DNA from: UBA8958 sp964571695
GTDB lineage: Bacteria; Desulfobacterota; Syntrophia; Syntrophales; UBA8958
Assembly: GCA_964571695.1 (NCBI GenBank)
Contig: CAZNDG010000005.1
Location: 1-64,000, forward strand
DNA length: 64,000 nucleotides
Direction of reading: 5' to 3'
Within the stretch, counting starts at the first letter, position 1. Each line of letters starts with the position of its first letter. The notes below the pieces were generated by a model. That model searched no databases and was not told where the DNA came from. It saw only the letters and a program-made list of their open reading frames with translations. This document shows positions 35,066 through 44,044 of this stretch, in pieces. Position numbers and translations under genes: made by a program.

Positions 35066-38000
35066 TCATGAGAGTTCCCTTCCCGCTTGATAGTAATCCT
35101 GCAGGGGCGTTACCTCCCAGTCCCGGCTCTTCAGGGCGGCGATGGCCTCGCTCAGGGCCTTGGCACCCGCCAGGGTGGTGGTGTAGGGGATGTTGTAGAT
35201 CAGCGCCCCCCGGCGGATGTTGTAGCCGTCGTATGAGGATTTCCGGCCCACGCTGGTGTTGATCATCAACTGGATGGACCCGTTTTTTATGGCGTCCAGG
35301 ACGTGGGGGCGGCCCTCCGTAAGTTTGTTGATGGGGGTGATGAGGATGCCGTGATCTCCCAGGTAGGCGGTGGTCCCCCGGGTGCCGACGATCCGGAAAC
35401 CCATTTCCTGGAAGGCCCGGGCGATGGCCACGGTTTTTTCCTTGTGCCGGTTGTGGACGCTGATATAGACGGTGCCGGAGAGCGGGAGGCGCCAGCCGGC
35501 GGCCAGTTGGGACTTTGCGTAGGCCATGCCGAAGGAGGAGTCGATCCCCATGACCTCGCCGGTGGATTTCATCTCCGGACCCAAAAGGACGTCCACGCCT
35601 GGGAAGCGGCTGAAGGGGAAGACCGCCTCCTTGACGGCGATGTGCCGGGGGTGGATCCGCTCGGTGAAGCCCAGTTCCTTCAGGGTCTTGCCCAGCATAA
35701 CCTTGGTTGCCAGTTTGGCCAGGGGGACGCCGATGGCCTTGCTCACGAAGGGGACGGTCCGGGAGGCCCGGGGGTTCACCTCCAGGAGGTAGAGCTCCCC
35801 GTCCTTGATGGCGTACTGGATGTTCATCAGGCCCACGACGACCAGCGCCGCGGCGATCTGTTTTGTCTGTGTCTCGATGCGGGCGATCATTTCCGGGGCC
35901 AGGGTCTGGGGCGGGAGGATGCAGGCGCTGTCGCCGGAGTGGATCCCCGCCTCCTCGATGTGTTCCATGATGCCGCCGATCACGGTGTCGGCGCCGTCGC
36001 TGATGGCGTCCACGTCCACCTCCACGGCGTCTTCCAGAAACTGGTCGATGAGGATGGGGTGGCCGGGGGATACCAGGACGGCCTTGGCCATAAAGGTCCG
36101 GAGGGTCTGCTCGTCATAGACGATCTCCATGGACCGGCCGCCCAGGACGTAGGACGGGCGGACCACGACGGGATAGCCGATCCGCGCTGCCGCCCGGACG
36201 GCCGCTTCGGTGTCCATGGCCGTGTCGTTGGCGGGCTGTTTGAGCTCCAGGAGGTTGACTATCTCCTGGAAGCGCTTCCGGTTTTCCGCCCGGTCGATGG
36301 CGTCCGGGGAGGTCCCCAGGATCCGCGCCCCGGCCGCCGCCAGCCCCTTCGCCAGGTTCAGGGGGGTCTGTCCGCCGAACTGGACGATGACCCCCCGGGG
36401 CTTTTCCCGGTCGATGATATGAAGGACGTCCTCCAGGGTCAGGGGCTCGAAGAAGAGCTTGTCGGAGGTATCGTAATCCGTGCTTACCGTCTCGGGATTC
36501 GAGTTGACCATGATGCTCTCGATGCCTTCCTCCCGGAGGGCGAAGGAGGCGTGGACGCAGCAGTAGTCGAACTCTATGCCCTGGCCGATGCGGTTGGGGC
36601 CGCCGCCGAGGATGACCACCTTGGGGCGGTCGGAGGGGTTGGCCTCATCCTCGGTTTCGTAGGTGGAATAGTAGTAGGGCGTATAGGCGGCGAATTCCGC
36701 GGCGCAGGTATCGACGAGCTTATAGACCGGTAGGATGCCCTTTTCCCGGCGGCGCCGGCGGATGGTTTCCTCGTCGGTATTCCAGATTTCCGCGAGGCGG
36801 CGGTCGGAGAAACCCATTTCCTTGGCGGCCCGGAGGAGCTCGACGGGGGACAAGGCGGGGGGATCAGGGGCGGCGGCCCCTTCTTCCGTCCCTGCCGGTG
36901 CGTCCGGGGCAGGAAAAATCCCTGCCGCGCCTTGATAATGCCGTTGTTCATCCGTAACTGTCGGCATGACTTCGCTGACGGGCATTCCCGCCAACGGAGC
37001 GCCATTACAGGCATTATCGCCGCCGGCGGCGCCGTCCATCGCCGGGGAGAGGCAGCGGGATGAACCGGGAAGGGGGAGGTGTACCCGGATATACTCCCGG
37101 GCGGCGGCAAGAGCCTTTTCCGCCGCGACGATTTCCTCGAGATAATAAAGAAACCAGGGGTCGATCTTCGTCAGGGCGTGGATCTCCACGCCGGTCATCC
37201 CGGCGGCAAGGGCGGCCGCCACCTGGAAGAGGCGCAGGGAGTTGGGGGTCCGCAGCTTCGGGGCGAAGTATTCCCGGGGGTTCCCGGCGGCCTCCTCGGG
37301 CAGTTTTTCCAGGAGGCCGAAACGGCCGATCTCCAGGGAGCGGATCGCCTTCTGGAGGGATTCCGGGAAGGTCCGGCCAATGGCCATCGTCTCCCCCACG
37401 GACTTCATAGAGGTGGTGAGGAAATCCTCCGTTTCCGGAAACTTCTCGAAGGTCCAGCGGGGGATCTTGGTGACCACGTAGTCGATGGTCGGCTCGAAGG
37501 AGGCCATGGTCTCCCGGGTGATGTCGTTGGGGATCTCGTCCAGGGTATATCCAACGGCCAGCTTGGCGGCGATCTTGGCGATGGGGAAGCCCGTGGCCTT
37601 GGAGGCCAGGGCGGAGGACCGGGACACCCGGGGGTTCATCTCGATGACGATCATCTCCCCGGTGTCGGGGCGGACGGCGAACTGGACATTGGAGCCGCCG
37701 GTCTCCACGCCGATCTCCCGCATGATGGCGATGGCGGCGTCGCGCATGGTCTGGTATTCCCGGTCCGTCAGGGTCTGGGCGGGGGCGACGGTGATGGACT
37801 CCCCGGTATGGACACCCATGGGATCGAAATTCTCGATGGAACAGATGATGACCACGTTGTCCGCCCGGTCCCGCATGACCTCCAGTTCGTATTCTTTCCA
37901 GCCCAGGGCCGACTCCTCCAGCATGATCTCGTGGATCATGCTCGCATCGAGGCCCGCCTTGGCGATCTCCAAGAGTTCCTCCCGGTTGTAGGCGACGCCG

Positions 38001-38536
38001 CTGCCCGTGCCGCCCAGGGTAAAGGAGGGGCGGATGATAATGGGGAAGCCGATCTCGCCGGCGATGCGCAGGACGTCGGTCATGGTCTTGGCGAAGCCGC
38101 TCCGGGGGACCCGGAGGCCGATCTTTTCCATGGCGTGACGGAACTTCTCCCGATCCTCCGCCTTGTGGATCACCTCCAGGGACGCGCCGATCATCTCGAC
38201 GCCGTATTTTTCCAGGGTGCCGTTTTCCGCCACGGCCACGGCGGTGTTCAGCCCCGTCTGCCCCCCCAGGGTGGGGAGCAGGGCGTCGGGCCGCTCCCGG
38301 GCGATGATCTTGGCCACCGCCTCCGGGGTGATGGGTTCCACGTAGGTACGGTCCGCCGTTTCCGGGTCCGTCATGATCGTCGCCGGGTTGCTGTTGATCA
38401 GGACGACTTCGTAGCCCTCTTCCTTCAGGGCCTTGCAGGCCTGGGTCCCCGAATAGTCGAATTCACAGGCCTGGCTGATGATGATGGGGCCGGAGCCGAT
38501 GATCAGGATCTTCTCTATATCAGTTCGCTTTGGCAT
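35066..38536 (-). CDS. carB: carbamoyl-phosphate synthase large subunit, enlarged linker
   Basis: A 1156-residue CarB, making carbamoyl phosphate for pyrimidines and arginine from ammonia delivered by CarA. Both ATP-grasp halves are intact (KVLIIGSGPIIISQACEF-type start, MNPRVSRSSALASKATG; then VVILGGGPNRIGQGIEFDYC, EVNPRASRTVPFVSKA), and the C-terminal allosteric domain has GTRGTTAYLGDHGI. Typical CarB is about 1070-1080 residues. The extra 80 or so residues sit in the oligomerization region between REYIRVHLPLPG and SPVELLRAAKEMGF, are low in complexity, and contain an 85-bp palindromic DNA unit. It starts 43 bases after guaA, on the same strand. Confidence 0.93.
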   Translation of the reverse strand: MPKRTDIEKILIIGSGPIIISQACEFDYSGTQACKALKEEGYEVVLINSNPATIMTDPETADRTYVEPITPEAVAKIIARERPDALLPTLGGQTGLNTAVAVAENGTLEKYGVEMIGASLEVIHKAEDREKFRHAMEKIGLRVPRSGFAKTMTDVLRIAGEIGFPIIIRPSFTLGGTGSGVAYNREELLEIAKAGLDASMIHEIMLEESALGWKEYELEVMRDRADNVVIICSIENFDPMGVHTGESITVAPAQTLTDREYQTMRDAAIAIMREIGVETGGSNVQFAVRPDTGEMIVIEMNPRVSRSSALASKATGFPIAKIAAKLAVGYTLDEIPNDITRETMASFEPTIDYVVTKIPRWTFEKFPETEDFLTTSMKSVGETMAIGRTFPESLQKAIRSLEIGRFGLLEKLPEEAAGNPREYFAPKLRTPNSLRLFQVAAALAAGMTGVEIHALTKIDPWFLYYLEEIVAAEKALAAAREYIRVHLPLPGSSRCLSPAMDGAAGGDNACNGAPLAGMPVSEVMPTVTDEQRHYQGAAGIFPAPDAPAGTEEGAAAPDPPALSPVELLRAAKEMGFSDRRLAEIWNTDEETIRRRRREKGILPVYKLVDTCAAEFAAYTPYYYSTYETEDEANPSDRPKVVILGGGPNRIGQGIEFDYCCVHASFALREEGIESIMVNSNPETVSTDYDTSDKLFFEPLTLEDVLHIIDREKPRGVIVQFGGQTPLNLAKGLAAAGARILGTSPDAIDRAENRKRFQEIVNLLELKQPANDTAMDTEAAVRAAARIGYPVVVRPSYVLGGRSMEIVYDEQTLRTFMAKAVLVSPGHPILIDQFLEDAVEVDVDAISDGADTVIGGIMEHIEEAGIHSGDSACILPPQTLAPEMIARIETQTKQIAAALVVVGLMNIQYAIKDGELYLLEVNPRASRTVPFVSKAIGVPLAKLATKVMLGKTLKELGFTERIHPRHIAVKEAVFPFSRFPGVDVLLGPEMKSTGEVMGIDSSFGMAYAKSQLAAGWRLPLSGTVYISVHNRHKEKTVAIARAFQEMGFRIVGTRGTTAYLGDHGILITPINKLTEGRPHVLDAIKNGSIQLMINTSVGRKSSYDGYNIRRGALIYNIPYTTTLAGAKALSEAIAALKSRDWEVTPLQDYYQAGRELS
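36934..37018. repeat. 85-bp palindromic unit inside carB
   Basis: The ends are exact inverted repeats GATAATGCC (36934-36942) and GGCATTATC (37010-37018). Further inward TCCGT pairs with ACGGA, and CGGCATG with CATTCCCG, giving a long imperfect palindrome. It lies in the extra segment of CarB that other CarB proteins lack and is read through in frame, as described for Rickettsia palindromic elements. No second copy was recognised in the window. Confidence 0.55.
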
Positions 38537-38579
38537 GTTTTGGGGGTCAGGTCTTGTTTTTTAGCGTTTTTACCGCTGC

Positions 38580-40109
38580 CTATTCCCACTCGATGGTTGC
38601 CGGGGGCTTGGAGCTGATGTCATAGACGACGCGGTTGACCCCCCGGACCTCGTTGATGATCCGGTTGGAGATCTTCGCCAGAAGCTCCTGGGGGAGACGC
38701 GCCCAGTCCGCCGTCATGGCGTCGTCGCTCGTCACGGCCCGGATCGCCAGGATGTTTTCATAGGTCCGCTGATCGCCCATGATCCCCACGCTCTTGACGG
38801 GCAGGAGGACGGTGAAGGACTGCCAGAGCTTCCGGTAGAGACCGGCGGCCCGGATCTCCTCCAGGAGGATGACGTCCGCCTGCTTGAGGATCTTCAACCG
38901 CTTTTCCGTCACGGCGCCGATGATGCGGATGGCGAGTCCCGGGCCGGGGAAGGGCTGGCGCCACACCATCTCTTCGGGAAGCCCCAACTCCTTTCCCAGC
39001 AGGCGGACCTCGTCCTTGAAGAGGTGCCGCAGGGGTTCCACAAGCTTCATCTTCATCTTCTTGGGCAGGCCGCCCACGTTGTGGTGCGACTTGATCACGG
39101 CACTGGGGCCGCCGAAGGCGGAACGGGATTCGATGATATCTGGATAGAGGGTTCCCTGGGCGAGAAAATCCGCCCCTTTGATCTTTTTCGCCTCGCCGTC
39201 GAAGACCTCGATAAAGGTCCTACCGATGATTTTCCGTTTCTTTTCCGGCGCTTCCACATCCTTGAGGCGATCGAGGAAGATCCTCCCCGCCCGGACAAAG
39301 CGCAGATTGACGCGAAAATGCTTTTTGAAGACCTCTTGGACCTTTCGGGCTTCCCCGTGGCGCAGGACGCCGTTGTCCACGAAGACACAGGTCAACTGGG
39401 GGCCGATGGCCCGGTGGAGGAGGACGGCGGCCACGGAGGAATCCACGCCGCCGCTCAGGCCGAGGATGACCCTGCCGCCGCCCACCTGCTCCCGGATCTC
39501 CGCGACGGCGTCCCGGGCGAAGGATTTCATCGTCCAGTCCTTTTTGCAGCCGCAGACGGCAAAGAGGAAGTTGCCGAGGATCTTCTTTCCCTCCGGGGTG
39601 TGCACCACCTCCGGGTGAAACTGGAGGCCGTAGAAACGCCGCTGTGCGTCCTCGGCGGCGGCGACGGGGGTGTTGGGCGTGGCGGCGGTGGCGCGGAAAC
39701 CGGCGGGCAGCCTGCCGATGGTGTCGCCGTGGCTCATCCAGCACCGCGTCGCCTTTTCCACTCCCGCCAGGACGTCGCCGGGATGAAGGATGTCGAGTTC
39801 GGCGAAGCCGTATTCCCGCTTGGCGGCGGCGATGACTTCCCCCCCCAGGGCCTGGACCATGAACTGGAGGCCGTAGCAGATCCCGAGGATGGGGATGCCC
39901 AGACCGAAGATGCCGGTGTCCACCCGGGGACTGTTCTTCTCGTAGATGCTCGCCGGTCCCCCGGAGAGGATGATCCCCTCGGGATGCATATCCCGGATAA
40001 CGGCCAGGGGGATGTCCGGCGGTTCGATCTGGCAATAGACGTGGTGCTCCCGGACCCGCCGGGCGATGAGCTGGTTATACTGTGAACCGAAGTCGATGAT
40101 GAGGATCAA
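38580..40109 (-). CDS. guaA: GMP synthase (glutamine-hydrolysing)
   Basis: A 509-residue GuaA converting XMP to GMP with glutamine and ATP. The N-terminal class I glutaminase has the nucleophile in GICYGLQFMV and the His-Glu pair in GLQFHPEVVHT. The ATP-pyrophosphatase P-loop is LSGGVDSSVAA near residue 225. The C-terminal dimerization domain ends in the invariant PPATIEWE. It lies 119 bases after carA and 43 before carB, on the same strand, within the glutamine-using block. Confidence 0.95.
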   Translation of the reverse strand: MILIIDFGSQYNQLIARRVREHHVYCQIEPPDIPLAVIRDMHPEGIILSGGPASIYEKNSPRVDTGIFGLGIPILGICYGLQFMVQALGGEVIAAAKREYGFAELDILHPGDVLAGVEKATRCWMSHGDTIGRLPAGFRATAATPNTPVAAAEDAQRRFYGLQFHPEVVHTPEGKKILGNFLFAVCGCKKDWTMKSFARDAVAEIREQVGGGRVILGLSGGVDSSVAAVLLHRAIGPQLTCVFVDNGVLRHGEARKVQEVFKKHFRVNLRFVRAGRIFLDRLKDVEAPEKKRKIIGRTFIEVFDGEAKKIKGADFLAQGTLYPDIIESRSAFGGPSAVIKSHHNVGGLPKKMKMKLVEPLRHLFKDEVRLLGKELGLPEEMVWRQPFPGPGLAIRIIGAVTEKRLKILKQADVILLEEIRAAGLYRKLWQSFTVLLPVKSVGIMGDQRTYENILAIRAVTSDDAMTADWARLPQELLAKISNRIINEVRGVNRVVYDISSKPPATIEWE

Positions 40110-40219
40110 GCTGGAACTCCTTTCAAATCCGGAAATTTACGGCTGATCTGTCGTTCATTAATCTTATGATGATCCCGTAGAAAGCCAAAATAATCTCTCC
40201 CTGAAAAGGTCACAAAAAT

Positions 40220-40256
40220 CCCTCCCCCTCAAGGGGAGGGCCGCGGCGGGGATGGG
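40220..40256 (+). repeat. GC-rich hairpin repeat, copy C, forming the carA end
   Basis: CCTCCCCCTCAAGGGGAGGG followed by CCGCGGCGGGGATGGG, matching copy B. The carA stop (TGA at 40229-40231) lies inside it, so the last residues of CarA (KNPSPPRPSP) are encoded by the repeat. Confidence 0.7.
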
Positions 40257-41611
40257 TTTTTATCCATCATTTCCACAAACCGGTCGAAGAGATAGGCGGC
40301 GTCGTGGGGCCCCGGGGCCGCCTCCGGGTGGTACTGGACGCTGAAGGCCCGCAGCTCCGGATAGGATAACCCCTCGGAGGTATGGTCGTTGAGATTTCCG
40401 TGGGTCGCTTCCCGTTTGATTGAGACCGATTCCGGGAGGACGACGAAACCGTGGTTCTGGGAGGTAATCTCTACCTTGCCGGTCTGTTCGTCCCGCACCG
40501 GCTGGTTGAGGCCGTGGTGGCCGAATTTTAGTTTTTCCGTCTTTCCTCCCGCGGCTTGCCCGATGATCTGGTGCCCCAGGCAGATCCCGAATACCGGTAC
40601 TATGCCGAGGACTTGAGCCGCGGCGGCGACAAGGTAGGGCAGGGCCGCCGGATCGCCGGGCCCGTTGGAGAAGAGGATGCCGTCGGGCCGCAAGGAGAGG
40701 ATCTCCTCGCCAGACGTTGCGGCCGGCAGGACGATCACCTCGCAGCCCCGGTCCTCCAGGTGGCGGAGGATATTGTACTTCACGCCGCAGTCGACGACGA
40801 CGACGCGGCACAACCTGCCCACCGACAAGGGAACCGATACGGAACATTTTCCCGAGAAGGCGGAATTTATTCTCCTCCGGGTTGAATCTGTCTCCGGGCC
40901 GGGGGGCGGTAAAACCTCAAATTTGACGGAAGTTTTTCCTTCCCCGATGGCGGCAGTCGCCTCCGGGTGCGGGGAGTCGTTCCTGGGAATAATCGTCTCC
41001 GGGGGAGAAGACGCGGTCTCCATTTTATCTACAGGTGACCTGATGCTGTTTTTAAAAGCGGTGGAGATCTCCCGCCGACCCCCGTTTTTCCACAGATAGG
41101 GGATGCGGCAGGCCACCTCCTGGACCAGGTCCCGGCCCACGAGGCCGGGATAGGCCCGGACCTTCTCCAGCAGGGCCGGAACGTCCGTTGTCTCCGTGGA
41201 GATGATACCCTTCATGGCCCCGGCCAGGCGCAGGCGCCGGGTCAGCGCCCGGGTGTCGAGGCCGGCGATGCCGATCTTCCCGTGCTCATCCAGAAACTCC
41301 CGCAGATTCCGCCGGGACCGCCAGTTGCTGGGTTGGGGGTGGTATTCCCTGACGATGAAGCCTTCGAGGTGGATCCCCCCGGACTCCATGTCCTCCGGAT
41401 TGATCCCGTAGTTGCCCACATGGGGGTAGGTCATCATCACGATCTGGCCCTTGTAGGACGGATCGGTGATGACCTCCTGATACCCCGTCATCCCGGTGTT
41501 GAAGACGACCTCGCCACAGGTCTCTCCCGCCCCGGCAAAGGCATACGCGGGAAAGACGGCCCCGTCTTCCAGCACCAGCAGGGCCGGCCGCCGGTTTCGC
41601 CTCAGAGTCAT
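40229..41611 (-). CDS. carA: carbamoyl-phosphate synthase small subunit, extended linker
   Basis: A 460-residue CarA, the glutaminase partner of CarB. The N-terminal domain reads ALLVLEDGAVFPAYAFAGAG and NTGMTGYQEVITDPSYKGQI. The class I glutaminase has the nucleophile in FGICLGHQIIGQAAGG and the final VQYHPEAAPGPHD. Typical CarA is about 380 residues; the excess is an 80-90-residue low-complexity segment (roughly residues 180-265) between the two domains plus a repeat-encoded tail. ATG 41611 follows AAGAAGG. It is transcribed toward guaA and carB. Both Car subunits having extra linkers is notable. Confidence 0.93.
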   Translation of the reverse strand: MTLRRNRRPALLVLEDGAVFPAYAFAGAGETCGEVVFNTGMTGYQEVITDPSYKGQIVMMTYPHVGNYGINPEDMESGGIHLEGFIVREYHPQPSNWRSRRNLREFLDEHGKIGIAGLDTRALTRRLRLAGAMKGIISTETTDVPALLEKVRAYPGLVGRDLVQEVACRIPYLWKNGGRREISTAFKNSIRSPVDKMETASSPPETIIPRNDSPHPEATAAIGEGKTSVKFEVLPPPGPETDSTRRRINSAFSGKCSVSVPLSVGRLCRVVVVDCGVKYNILRHLEDRGCEVIVLPAATSGEEILSLRPDGILFSNGPGDPAALPYLVAAAAQVLGIVPVFGICLGHQIIGQAAGGKTEKLKFGHHGLNQPVRDEQTGKVEITSQNHGFVVLPESVSIKREATHGNLNDHTSEGLSYPELRAFSVQYHPEAAPGPHDAAYLFDRFVEMMDKNPSPPRPSP

Positions 41612-41711
41612 GACAAAACCTTCTTTGTAAGTTCAGTTTGTTGACGATTTTTCAATGGCCCCCCGTTCATCGGTCGGCTCAAGTTATCTGATGTCAAGAT
41701 CCGGACGCCCG

Positions 41712-43889
41712 TCAAATGATGAAGAGCATCTCCCAGAATTTCGGCAGGGGCCACAGCTCGTCGTCCACCAGGACCTCTAACTCATCTACGTGGGAACGCA
41801 GTTCGCTCATCTTCGTTTTTATCTTGCCGGAGAGAAATTCCGCCTTTTTCTGCTCGTCGTGGATCGCGGCGGCCTTCTCCATCTCCGCCAGGATCTCCTT
41901 CCGGATGGCGTGGACCTTGTTGACCAGCTCCACGATCCGCCCCAGGATCTCCCGCTGGGCGGAAAGATCCGCTTTGTTGCCCAGGGCTTCCCGGGTTTCG
42001 GAGATGGCCTCGGCCAGGCGCGTCTGATAGACCGTAGCCACCGGGATGATCTGAGTCTGGCAGATGCCGTGCAGGCATTTGACTTCGATCTCCAGGTCCT
42101 TGATATACCTTTCGATGTGGATCAGGTAGCGGGACTTGAGTTCCACATTGGAAAGCACCCGGTACTTCTCGAAGAGAGCGAGGGCCTTTTTGGTGATCAG
42201 GGCCTTCAGTGCCTCCGGGGTCGTCTTGTTGTTGGGAAGGCCCCGGCGGGCGGCTTCCCGCTCCCATTCCGCGGTATAGTTGTCGCCGTTGAAGAGCACC
42301 GGCTTGATTTCCTTCAACTCCTTCTTGAGGACGGCCAGGACGCACTGATTGAGGCTGCCTCCCTTGGCCAGGGCGGCCTGGATCTTTTCCGCCAGATCGT
42401 CCAGACTTTCCGCCACGATGGTATTGAGGACGGTGGCGGGGAAGGAGATGGACTGGGAAGAGCCCACGGCCCGGAACTCGAATTTGGTCCCCGTGAAGGC
42501 GAAGGGGGAGGTCCGGTTGCGGTCGGTGCTGTCCTTGCTGACTACGGGGAGCGAAGAGATGCCCAGGTCGATTATCTCGCTGTCCGTAGCCTTGGTCGCC
42601 TTGCCGCTCTCGATGTCCTCCAGGATCTTGGTGAGCTGGGCGCCGAGGAATACGGAGATGATGGCCGGGGGTGCCTCGTTGGCCCCGAGCCGGTGATCGT
42701 TGCCGTAGGAGCCCACGGAGGCGCGGAGGACGTCGGCATGGCGGTAAACGGCCCGGATGGCGGCGATGAGGAAGATGAGGAACTGGATGTTGTCCTGGGG
42801 GGTTTTCCCGGGATTGAGGAGGTTGTTCCCCTTGTTGTCCGACAGGGACCAGTTCAGATGCTTGCCGGAACCGTTGATCCCCGCGAAGGGCTTTTCATGG
42901 AGGAGGCAGGCCAGTTTGTGCTTTTTGGCCACCGAGATCATGGTGTCCATGACGATCTGGTTGTGATCGATGGCCAGATTGGCCTCTTCGAAGACCGGGG
43001 CCAGCTCGAACTGGCTGGGGGCCACCTCGTTGTGCCTGGTCTTGGCGGGGATGCCGAGCTTGAAAAGCTCTTCTTCCATGTCGTGCATGTAGGAGGATAC
43101 CCTCTCCTTGATGCTGCCGAAGTACTGGTCCTCCAGCTCCTGACCCTTGGCCGGCGGGGCGCCCACCACGGCCCGGCCGCCCAGGACCAGGTCCGGGCGC
43201 TTGTAGAAGTAATCCGCGTCGATGAGGAAATACTCCTGCTCCGGCCCCAGGGTGGCATAGACGCCCAGGATGTCTTTGCTCCCCAGCAGCTTCATGATAT
43301 TCAGGGCGCTTTTGCTCACCGCCCGGTTGGAGCGGAGCAGCGGGGTCTTTTTGTCCAGGGCTTCGCCGGTGTAGGAAAAGAAGGCGGTGGGGATGCACAG
43401 TGTCGTGGAGATGCCGTTGCGCCGGATGAAGGCCGGGGAGGACATGTCCCAGACCGTGTAGCCCCGGGCCTCGAAGGTGGCCCGGATGCCGCCGCTGGGG
43501 AAGCTCGAGGCGTCCGGTTCGCCCTGGACGAGCTGCTTGCCCGAAAACCGCTCGATTACGGCGCTGACCCCGGTGACGTCGATGAAGGCGTCGTGCTTTT
43601 CCGCCGTCATGCCGGTCATGGGCTGGAACCAGTGGGCGAAGTGGGTGGCCCCCTTCTCGATTGCCCACTCCTTCATGGCGTGGGCCACGATGTTGGCGGT
43701 TTCGATGTCCAGAAGGGTGCCTTCGTGGATGGCATCGATGATCTTCCGGTAGGTGGCCCCCGGGAGCTTGACCTTCATTATGTTGATGTTGAAAGTGTCT
43801 TCCCCGTAATAGGCGGATACGGGCACGTTTTTCTCCTTCACCACCGGATAGGTTCTCTCGCAAGCGATAATCGGGCACGTCTTTTTCAT
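41712..43889 (-). CDS. glnN: glutamine synthetase type III
   Basis: A 725-residue GSIII (glutamate + ammonia + ATP to glutamine), the large dodecameric form first known from Bacteroides and cyanobacteria. It has the N-terminal YGEDTFNINIMKVKLPG, THFAHWFQPMTGMTAEKHD, the catalytic strand GPEQEYFLID, NEVAPSQFELAPVFEEANLA, GINGSGKHLNWSL (ATP and glutamate site) and SVFLGAQL. A GAGGGAGGATTT ribosome site precedes the ATG. It lies 155 bases downstream of the glutamate synthase operon on the same strand and 100 bases before carA, completing a GS-GOGAT pair. Confidence 0.95.
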   Translation of the reverse strand: MKKTCPIIACERTYPVVKEKNVPVSAYYGEDTFNINIMKVKLPGATYRKIIDAIHEGTLLDIETANIVAHAMKEWAIEKGATHFAHWFQPMTGMTAEKHDAFIDVTGVSAVIERFSGKQLVQGEPDASSFPSGGIRATFEARGYTVWDMSSPAFIRRNGISTTLCIPTAFFSYTGEALDKKTPLLRSNRAVSKSALNIMKLLGSKDILGVYATLGPEQEYFLIDADYFYKRPDLVLGGRAVVGAPPAKGQELEDQYFGSIKERVSSYMHDMEEELFKLGIPAKTRHNEVAPSQFELAPVFEEANLAIDHNQIVMDTMISVAKKHKLACLLHEKPFAGINGSGKHLNWSLSDNKGNNLLNPGKTPQDNIQFLIFLIAAIRAVYRHADVLRASVGSYGNDHRLGANEAPPAIISVFLGAQLTKILEDIESGKATKATDSEIIDLGISSLPVVSKDSTDRNRTSPFAFTGTKFEFRAVGSSQSISFPATVLNTIVAESLDDLAEKIQAALAKGGSLNQCVLAVLKKELKEIKPVLFNGDNYTAEWEREAARRGLPNNKTTPEALKALITKKALALFEKYRVLSNVELKSRYLIHIERYIKDLEIEVKCLHGICQTQIIPVATVYQTRLAEAISETREALGNKADLSAQREILGRIVELVNKVHAIRKEILAEMEKAAAIHDEQKKAEFLSGKIKTKMSELRSHVDELEVLVDDELWPLPKFWEMLFII

Positions 43890-43910
43890 AAATCCTCCCT
43901 CTGAAATTCC

Positions 43911-43940
43911 ATCATATTATATTTTTGCGGATTTATACAA
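43911..43940 (-). promoter_or_regulatory. possible promoter of glnN
   Basis: Reading leftward, TTGTAT (43935-43940) is followed after 18 bases by TATGAT (43911-43916); an overlapping perfect TATAAT lies at 43916-43921. It sits about 25 bases before the glnN ATG, in an AT-rich gap, and would allow glnN transcription independent of the glutamate synthase promoter. Confidence 0.4.
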
Positions 43941-44044
43941 CCACATCTCCATCCGGCTCCTTATTTACTGACAAGGATCGGAAGGTATTTATTATTTCTT
44001 GTGATCACCACGGGCGGCGGTTTTGCCGCTTCCGTTCCCTTCTT

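Noticed and set aside
41790..43904. Plus-strand frame of about 700 codons opposite glnN
   Set aside because: Antisense shadow of glutamine synthetase III; no family motif on the plus strand.
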